DNA from: Raoultibacter timonensis
Lineage (GTDB): Bacteria; Actinomycetota; Coriobacteriia; Coriobacteriales; Eggerthellaceae
DNA: 46,330 nt
Direction: 5' to 3'
Assembly: GCF_900240215.1 (NCBI RefSeq)
Contig: NZ_LT964681.1
Span: 93,690 to 140,019 of the forward strand
The notes below the pieces were generated by a model. That model had not been told where the DNA came from. It was given only the letters and a program-made list of their open reading frames with translations, and searched no databases. The position numbers and the translations under genes are program-made. Shown here in pieces: positions 41,599 through 46,330 of this stretch (its first letter is position 1; each line of letters starts with the position of its first letter).

Positions 41599-41628
41599 CG
41601 ATCACCCGACCGTACCCGCTTTTCTTCA

Positions 41629-41674
41629 GCGAAGCCCGACCGGCGCGTTCCCTCAAACGCCAGTCGGGCTTCGC
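41629..41674. terminator. Long terminator hairpin between convergent genes
   Basis: GCGAAGCCCGAC (41629-41640) pairs with GTCGGGCTTCGC (41663-41674), continued by GGCG/CGCC inside. It lies between the flavin reductase and the convergent small membrane protein gene and can serve both. Confidence 0.8.
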
Positions 41675-41711
41675 CCGTTTCAGACCCGTGCGTTCCAGCG
41701 CGTATGGAACG

Positions 41712-42143
41712 CTACATGCTTCGCTGTATCTTTGCGATCCACAACAGGTAGCCGAGAAACGCAACCACTTCAAGGCCGATCATGATCAACACGCCGGCGA
41801 CGCTCAGCTGATCGGAGACGAACAAGGCGAGCGCCCCGATAGGCACGAGCACCGAAAGCAGCGTGAACGCCTTCTCGGCGGCTTGGGACCGTATGGCGAT
41901 GTTGCGCTCGTCGGCTTCGCTCACCAGCTCGCTTGACGTCGGTTTATGGAGCCACGATGCGATGCCGCAGATCAAAAGTGCAACCGTGCAGCCGCCGAAG
42001 CCCCACACCGCCTTGCCCGCCGTAGGGAACATATCGGCAGCGCCGCCGATGTTGAGACCGAGCGCCACCGTGACGAGCAGGCACAAAAACCCAATTGACA
42101 GCGTTACGACCGATGTCGTCCGACTTTTCGTTGCAGTGGCCAT
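41712..42143 (-). CDS. Small four-helix membrane protein (DUF2178-like)
   Basis: A 143-residue membrane protein with four helices and a central cytoplasmic segment SELVSEADERNIAIRSQAAEKAF. The DER-x-x-x-I-x-x-x-A pattern is typical of DUF2178-type proteins of Gram-positive bacteria. Function unknown. AGGAGGATCCCG precedes the start. Relatives are usually beside a small XRE regulator, but none is present here although the promoter carries strong palindromic operators (42233-42296). Confidence 0.7.
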   Translation of the reverse strand: MATATKSRTTSVVTLSIGFLCLLVTVALGLNIGGAADMFPTAGKAVWGFGGCTVALLICGIASWLHKPTSSELVSEADERNIAIRSQAAEKAFTLLSVLVPIGALALFVSDQLSVAGVLIMIGLEVVAFLGYLLWIAKIQRSM

Positions 42144-42232
42144 CGGGATCCTCCTAGAATGTGCGGTTCCACTCGAACACCGCCTCGCACCTCTCTCGAC
42201 AGATACGGGCTCGAATGCACCTTATGGCTAAA

Positions 42233-42252
42233 ATGGAAAGCTAGCTTTCCAT
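42233..42252. promoter_or_regulatory. Perfect 20-base palindromic operator, site 1
   Basis: ATGGAAAGCTAGCTTTCCAT is a perfect 20-base palindrome just downstream of the -10 box (minus-strand TATACT, plus 42255-42260). A protein bound here would block transcription of the small membrane protein gene. Confidence 0.75.
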
Positions 42253-42254
42253 AT

Positions 42255-42296
42255 AGTATAGACAGCTCTTCTCGCAATGTAAAGCAAGCTTTCCAT
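42255..42296 (-). promoter_or_regulatory. Promoter of small membrane protein gene with operator site 2
   Basis: On the minus strand TTTACA (plus 42278-42283) and TATACT (plus 42255-42260) have a 17-base spacer. A second operator at 42277-42296 matches the perfect palindrome at 18 of 20 bases and covers the -35 box. The two sites start 44 bases apart, about four helical turns, suggesting cooperative repression. Confidence 0.75.
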
Positions 42297-42471
42297 TTTT
42301 CTCCGCAATGCCGTATGTTTTCCGTTTCTCCGCTTTTTCTCGCGTGCTGCGCAATTATTCGTCGATCATCGTCCCTTCTCATGGTAAACTCAAGGCCGTT
42401 TACGGATCGACGGCGGCAATCGGCAATCGAGATGCCAGCCTCGCACCGATCCGAGAGGAACCGAGGAGATT

Positions 42472-42501
42472 ATGGCAGGGATTCATCACATGTTTCTTTA
42501 A
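42472..42501 (+). CDS. Possible 9-residue leader peptide upstream of MFS gene
   Basis: ATG at 42472 opens a 9-codon frame (MAGIHHMFL, then TAA) with GAGGAG at 42463-42468. It lies about 300 bases before the MefA-like MFS gene, and several hairpins follow. It could be a regulatory leader peptide, or the remnant start of a lost gene, since glyoxalase-type proteins often begin similarly. Weak support. Confidence 0.25.
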   Translation: MAGIHHMFL

Positions 42502-42601
42502 CCCGCTAGGGTACGAGAGACTTGTCCGCGACATCACGCGTGCTTCGGCATGCGGATGCGAATCACCTTGCACTGCTTCGGTTCTATCGCTTCACTTGCC
42601 C

Positions 42602-42714
42602 TGCGCCTGCCCATCATGGGGCGCAATCGGAACTTCCGTGGCGGCAGAGCGCCTCCGATCAGCACAGTTGCATCGCATCCGCACCCGATAGTTGCGGAAA
42701 ATTCCAACAGGAAT
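42602..42714 (+). other. Hairpin-rich noncoding leader before the MFS gene
   Basis: Within the ~500-base gap before 42799, three small hairpins are seen: TGCGCC/GGCGCA (42602-42607, 42620-42625), TCCGCA/TGCGGA (42678-42683, 42693-42698) and ATTCC/GGAAT (42701-42705, 42710-42714). No gene was recognised in 42297-42798 other than the possible leader peptide. Confidence 0.35.
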
Positions 42715-42798
42715 AGCTGGCAAGGCTCCCCCCGCAACCCCACACTGAAATTGAAAGCGCGCTACTAAACATCGAACGAGAACAAGGAGTTTCATCAT

Positions 42799-44130
42799 AT
42801 GACGGAATCGACAACCGTACTCAGCGCAGCGGGCCGACCCCTGCCAAAGCGCTGGCTCGCGATTATCGCGACCATCTGGGCGGGTCAAGCCGTCTCGATG
42901 GTGACGAGCTACGCTGCAGGATACGCTGCCGTGTGGTACATCACCGAGACGACCGGCAGCGCCCTCATGCTCGCCGCCGCGACCATATGCGCCTACCTGC
43001 CCCAAGGGCTGCTCTCCCCCTTCGGCGGCGTCATCGCCGACAAATACAACCGCAAGATCGTCATGATCGTCGCCGACATGGGCGTCGGCGTGATCTCGCT
43101 CGTACTCGGCATCTTCATCCTGCTCGGAAAGGCATCGTTCGGGCTCATCATCGTCATGATCATCGCCCGCAGTATCGGCCAGGCCTTCCACGGCCCCGCC
43201 ATGATGGCGGCCATGCCGCTGCTCGTGCCCGAGAAGCACCTGCTGCGCATCAACACGCTCGACCAGCTGCTCATGAGCATGGCGAGCATCGGCGCGCCGG
43301 CGTTCGGCATCTTCCTCTACACCGTTATCGGGTTCTATTCGGTCATGTTCCTCGACTTTCTGGGAGCCTGCGTAGCCGTGCTCGGCTTGGCACTCGCAAA
43401 GATCCCGACCATCCACGACGAAACGACGGAAAACCAGCATGTGCTCGCCAACATGCGAGACGGATGGAAGGCGCTGTCGGTGAACCGCGGCCTCATGATA
43501 CTGATCGTGGGCATCACGCTCGGCATGATGGTGTTCGGGCCTCTGGGCGCGATGTTCCCGCTCATGACCTACGACCACTTCGGGGGCGACGGCTTCGCCG
43601 CGTCGATCACCGAAGCGGCGTTCGGAGTAGGCATGCTCGTCGGCTCGGGCATCCTCATGGCGTGGGGCGGCGGCAAGCGCCTTGCCGGCCTTATGGCCGT
43701 GGCCGCCATCATCGTCGGCGCGTCGACAGCTGTATGCGGCCTGCTCACGCCGAACATGTTCTGGGTGTTCGTCGCACTGTGCGCCGTCATGGCCGTCGCG
43801 TGCGCCTGGTTCAACGGTCCGCTCATCACCCTCGTGCAGAAAAACGTGCCCGAGGAGAAGATGGGCCGCGCGCTCGGACTCACCACCGCGGCTATTGGCC
43901 TCGCCTCACCGCTTGGCGTGGCGATCGGCGGCGTGACTGCCGAGGCAATCGGCATCGCGCCGTTCTTCCTAGTCGACGGCATCCTGTGTTTGGCATTGGG
44001 GCTTGTGCTCTACCTGCCCAAGAGCGTCCGGGCACTCGATACGGCTGCTGCCGAGGGCATCGGGGACGGACAGCCGGGTGCAGATGCGGCCGACGGAACT
44101 GCAAACCGCATTGCCGAAACCTGCGAATAG
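42799..44130 (+). CDS. MFS transporter (MefA-like efflux family)
   Basis: A 443-residue, 12-helix major facilitator. WAGQAVSMVTSYAAGYAAVWYITETTGSALMLA and LLSPFGGVIADKYNRKIVMI are typical of the MFS_3/MefA-type branch, which includes macrolide efflux proteins. The drug or substrate here is not known. The C-terminal ~35 residues are an acidic, Ala/Gly-rich tail (TAAAEGIGDGQPGADAADGT). AAGGAG precedes ATG 42799. A hairpin at 44148-44188 follows the stop. Confidence 0.9.
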   Translation: MTESTTVLSAAGRPLPKRWLAIIATIWAGQAVSMVTSYAAGYAAVWYITETTGSALMLAAATICAYLPQGLLSPFGGVIADKYNRKIVMIVADMGVGVISLVLGIFILLGKASFGLIIVMIIARSIGQAFHGPAMMAAMPLLVPEKHLLRINTLDQLLMSMASIGAPAFGIFLYTVIGFYSVMFLDFLGACVAVLGLALAKIPTIHDETTENQHVLANMRDGWKALSVNRGLMILIVGITLGMMVFGPLGAMFPLMTYDHFGGDGFAASITEAAFGVGMLVGSGILMAWGGGKRLAGLMAVAAIIVGASTAVCGLLTPNMFWVFVALCAVMAVACAWFNGPLITLVQKNVPEEKMGRALGLTTAAIGLASPLGVAIGGVTAEAIGIAPFFLVDGILCLALGLVLYLPKSVRALDTAAAEGIGDGQPGADAADGTANRIAETCE

Positions 44131-44147
44131 CAGCAGCGGCAAGATCT

Positions 44148-44188
44148 CCGCGCCGCCGCCGTTTTCCGACAAGGAGTCGGCGGCGCGG
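44148..44188 (+). terminator. GC-rich hairpin after the MFS gene
   Basis: CCGCGCCGCCG (44148-44158) pairs with CGGCGGCGCGG (44178-44188), 18 bases past the stop. No T-run follows, so the call is tentative. Confidence 0.45.
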
Positions 44189-44233
44189 TGCCCAACTCGA
44201 AGGCTCGCTGATGTGATCGGCGGCGCGGCGTCG

Positions 44234-44287
44234 ATCTTCGGGTTCTTCGGGTTCTTCGGGTTCTTCGGGTTCTTCGGGTTCTTCGGG
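44234..44287. repeat. Tandem repeat of TTCTTCGGG, six units
   Basis: A 9-base unit repeated six times (the first unit has A for the leading T). Open frames through it give Gly-Phe-Phe repeats on one strand and Pro-Lys-Asn repeats on the other. Neither frame has a ribosome site or a family match, so it is treated as a noncoding minisatellite likely to vary in copy number between strains. Confidence 0.85.
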
Positions 44288-44550
44288 CTTTCCGACTCTG
44301 CCTTCACGAGCAGAGCGATCCGTATGACCTGCTTCGAGCGCAGATGCAAGCAGGCAGACGCATATCGAGCGCCCACATTCGCCGCCCTTGAGCCCGACAG
44401 GCTCGAAAGCAAAGCTACGTTTAACCGCATCGACTCGTGTCTTGAACGCACGCTCAAGACACGATCGTCAATACCGGTATCGGGTGGATGCGCAGGCGCC
44501 TATCGCACTCGTTTCGGTGGCCGAAAACCAACTGTTGCCATCTCTTAGGC

Positions 44551-44579
44551 GCTCCTGCTGACGACCCGTCGGCAGGAGC
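44551..44579. terminator. Stable hairpin in the noncoding region
   Basis: GCTCCTGCTGAC (44551-44562) pairs with GTCGGCAGGAGC (44568-44579) with one G-T pair around a 5-base loop. It could be a terminator or part of a remnant repeat. Apart from the tandem repeat and this hairpin, 44189-44734 shows no gene. Confidence 0.4.
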
Positions 44580-44734
44580 CATACAAGCGCAGGCCGATGG
44601 GGGCTAACGGCCCGCATGGCCTTCCGCTGCCAAAACGCCATTGGCGCGCCTCCGCATAGCTCTTGAGGGGAGCCGACGTTTTGAAACCTCCGAACGGACA
44701 CATGCCAATCCTGACTTAACAGTGGCATCGCCTA

Positions 44735-44892
44735 ATCTGGCAGAGAATTCGACCTGTGTCAATTCAGGAATGACTTACTTTATTGATAATATGGCTACCC
44801 GCAAGAAAACACCAGGTGGCAAAATCGCAATAACCCCCTCGTGCGATACTTACTACCTTATCTTTTGACACAGGTCGAATTCTCTGCCAGAT
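44735..44892. mobile_element. MITE-like element, copy B (158 bp)
   Basis: Bounded by perfect 28-base inverted repeats at 44735-44762 and 44865-44892 (starting ATCTGGCAGAGAATTCGACC). The interior includes TTGATAATATGGCTAC. Length, end sequence and interior resemble the element at 12807-12959, so the two are diverged copies of one family. There is no coding capacity. The perfect arms here against decayed arms in copy A suggest this copy is younger or still under selection. Confidence 0.8.
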
Positions 44893-45235
44893 CCAGAGCC
44901 ATCCGCCACCAAACTGCCATCGATACGCATCCGATCGAGTCTTTAGAGCGGCGGATTGCTATTGGCGTTCTGCGTTTGCGATACGATGATTGTTTGCCGC
45001 GACGACCGGAGCCCAGCAAAACCCGCAACGCCCACCCGCGCTTGCGCTGCCCGGTCTGCCCGTGCAAACGCTGCCCGGTCTGCCCGTGCAAACGCTGCCC
45101 GCCGTCGCCCGAATCTCCACAAAATAACGCTTACGAACGCTGCCCGCTCTTCGCTAGAATAGACGCTCGTTCGAGCTCGGCGCGAGAGGCGGTTACTCTC
45201 GATCCTCGCCGAGCCATAGAAAGGATCATGCTTAA
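44893..45235. other. Noncoding stretch upstream of the DHA2 MFS gene
   Basis: About 340 bases without a convincing gene. Holds the 24-base direct duplication at 45045-45092. A tiny frame ATGCTTAATTGA at 45228 precedes the MFS start and is probably incidental. Confidence 0.5.
45045..45092. repeat. 24-base direct duplication
   Basis: A unit starting CGCTGCCCGGTCTGCCCG occurs twice back to back (45045-45068, 45069-45092), and CGCTGCCCG starts a third, diverged copy at 45093. Another CGCTGCCCG-like stretch lies near 45140. Confidence 0.8.
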
Positions 45236-46330
45236 TTGAATAAGAAAAACTTGCTGCCCATGCTGGCGGTTCTCTACGCATCGGCATTCGTCGCCGCCTT
45301 CAACGAGAACATCGTAAACGTCGCACTCGTCGACATCATCGCCGCGTTCTCGGTCGATTCCGCGCTCGCCCAATGGCTCGTCACCGGATACATGATCGTC
45401 ACGGCTATCATCGTGGCCTGCATGGCCTACCTTTCGCGGCGGTTCTCGGTTCGCACGCTGTTCTTCGCAGGATCGGCGTTCCTCGTTATCGGCTCGGCTG
45501 CATGCCTGGTTGCGCCGACCTTTCCGCTGCTGCTCGTATTCCGCCTGCTGCAAGCGGTCGGAACCGGCATCTTCATCCCCCTGATGATGACCGCAGTACT
45601 CGTCATCGCGCCCAAGCAGAAGCTCGGCACCTTCCTTTCCGTCGGAAGCTGCTGCATCACGCTCGGCCCCGCGTTCGCGCCGGTTATCTCGGGGCTGATG
45701 GTCACCTATCTCGGATGGAGGTCGATCTTTTTCTTGCCCACCGTCGCCATCGCCGTCATCGTCGTCGTTGGCGCTTTCGCTGTGAAGAGCATCCTCGACA
45801 CCGAGCGCACTGTACTCGACGCCCCGTCGGTCGCCCTCGCAGCGATCGGCCTGACGGCGTTCGTCTACGGTCTTTCGTCGTTCACGTCGGATGTTTTCGT
45901 CGGCTTCACCGGCCTCATCGCAGGAGCAGCGACGATCGCCGCTTTCGTACTGAGGCAGCGCAAGCTCGACGAACCGCTCATCGATCTTTCTCCGCTCGTG
46001 AATCCACGCTTCGCGCTCGCCTGCCCGCTCGTGATCGTTGCCATGATGACCACGTTCTCGATGAGCGTGCTGCTCCCCCTGTACTACCAGGGCTCCCTTG
46101 AAGCCACCGCTCTCGTATCGGGCCTCCTCATCCTCGTTCCCGTCCTCGTCAACTCGGTGACCGCAATCTTCGGCGGACGCGTCATGGACAAGATCGGCGC
46201 ATGGCCGCTGCTCCCCATCGGATTCGGTATCATAGCGATCGGGCAGGTGGCCATCGCCTTCGTTTCGATGAGCGCCGCCCTCGTTCCCGTCCTGGTCGGA
46301 TCGGTGCTCGTGTACGCGGGCGTCGGGCTC
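45236..46330 (+). CDS. DHA2 family MFS efflux transporter, 3' end cut by window
   Basis: An open frame of 365 codons to the window end. It starts with TTG at 45236 (NKKNLLPMLAVLYASAFVAAFNENIVNVAL); an ATG nine codons later is an alternative. DHA2 features are ENIVNVALVDIIAAF in helix 1, WLVTGYMIVTAIIVACMAYLSRRF (helix 2 and loop 2-3), and GPAFAPVISGLMVTYLGWRSIFFLP (helix 5 motif C). Such 14-helix exporters handle drugs, dyes or other toxic compounds. AAAGGA lies 9-10 bases upstream. The C-terminal helices are beyond the window. Confidence 0.88.
   Translation, partial: MNKKNLLPMLAVLYASAFVAAFNENIVNVALVDIIAAFSVDSALAQWLVTGYMIVTAIIVACMAYLSRRFSVRTLFFAGSAFLVIGSAACLVAPTFPLLLVFRLLQAVGTGIFIPLMMTAVLVIAPKQKLGTFLSVGSCCITLGPAFAPVISGLMVTYLGWRSIFFLPTVAIAVIVVVGAFAVKSILDTERTVLDAPSVALAAIGLTAFVYGLSSFTSDVFVGFTGLIAGAATIAAFVLRQRKLDEPLIDLSPLVNPRFALACPLVIVAMMTTFSMSVLLPLYYQGSLEATALVSGLLILVPVLVNSVTAIFGGRVMDKIGAWPLLPIGFGIIAIGQVAIAFVSMSAALVPVLVGSVLVYAGVGL

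Noticed and set aside
42308-42691. 127-codon plus-strand frame before the MefA-like gene
   Set aside because: Amino-acid composition looks random, no motif, and no ribosome site at its start.
42534-42743. 69-codon minus-strand frame
   Set aside because: No recognisable family and poor start context; lies in the hairpin-rich leader.
43969-44548. Two opposing frames across the TTCTTCGGG array (Gly-Phe-Phe or Pro-Lys-Asn repeats)
   Set aside because: Openness follows from the 9-base repeat itself; no ribosome site, no recognisable domains on either side.
44468-44728. 86-codon minus-strand frame in the repeat-rich region
   Set aside because: No family recognised, weak start context, and it overlaps a hairpin; probably a remnant or chance frame.
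45045-45110. CRISPR-like repeats
   Set aside because: Only two adjacent copies without spacers and no cas genes; a simple duplication.

Overview
The window looks like a chromosomal segment of a gut actinobacterium of the Eggerthellaceae (Eggerthella, Gordonibacter, Raoultibacter or a relative). The grounds are high-GC codon use, three LuxR-type regulators fused to multi-pass membrane domains, lipid-anchored flavin reductases beside them, and cytoplasmic molybdopterin oxidoreductases packed with ferredoxin-like partners and MFS carriers. The genus cannot be fixed from sequence reading alone. No rRNA, tRNA, CRISPR array, phage gene or transposase gene was seen.

Layout. 1-5906: recN (missing its last few codons), a YbaN-like membrane protein, and two divergent MerR regulators, the second leading an ABC exporter operon. 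6010-12641: a membrane LuxR regulator divergent from a five-gene flavin operon (flavinylated lipoprotein reductase, ApbE flavin transferase, NusG-II domain protein, Gx/HepT membrane protein, EcfT-like membrane protein). 13059-18657: housekeeping and redox genes (GNAT, CrcB/FluC, DUF368, TfoX-C, flavodoxin, YigZ, ArsC-like, EFR1 ferredoxin, Dtd, zinc ribbon). 18747-25596: first molybdoenzyme cluster, read leftwards: luxR, MFS, molybdoenzyme, ferredoxin, MFS. 25988-27964: GntR-controlled ABC exporter. 28145-34463: second molybdoenzyme cluster (molybdoenzyme, four-cluster ferredoxin, MFS), divergent from a regulator that looks like a catalytically dead Fic protein. 34476-37850: Rrf2 regulator divergent from cysK-nifS-nifU. 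38053-41598: a third membrane LuxR divergent from a Tat-exported flavin reductase. 41712-46330: small membrane protein under a clear double operator, a MefA-like MFS gene, about 1.1 kb of repeat-rich noncoding DNA, and a DHA2-type MFS gene cut by the window end.

How it fits together. Much of the window concerns anaerobic respiration or detoxification with organic electron acceptors. Extracytoplasmic flavin reductases are loaded with flavin by ApbE. Cytoplasmic molybdoenzymes are fed by MFS carriers and small ferredoxins, an arrangement like the published catechol dehydroxylase loci of Eggerthella. Each reductase has its own adjacent regulator. The cysK-nifS-nifU operon supplies sulfur and Fe-S clusters for this.

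The most unusual signals are: two divergent copies of a ~155 bp element bounded by related 26-28 bp inverted repeats, about 32 kb apart; the pseudo-Fic regulator; an ACCC-N5-GGGT dyad shared by two luxR/flavin-reductase intergenic regions; a perfect 20 bp operator palindrome with an 18/20 second copy and no regulator nearby; and an ECF-like membrane pair without any ATPase inside a flavinylation operon.
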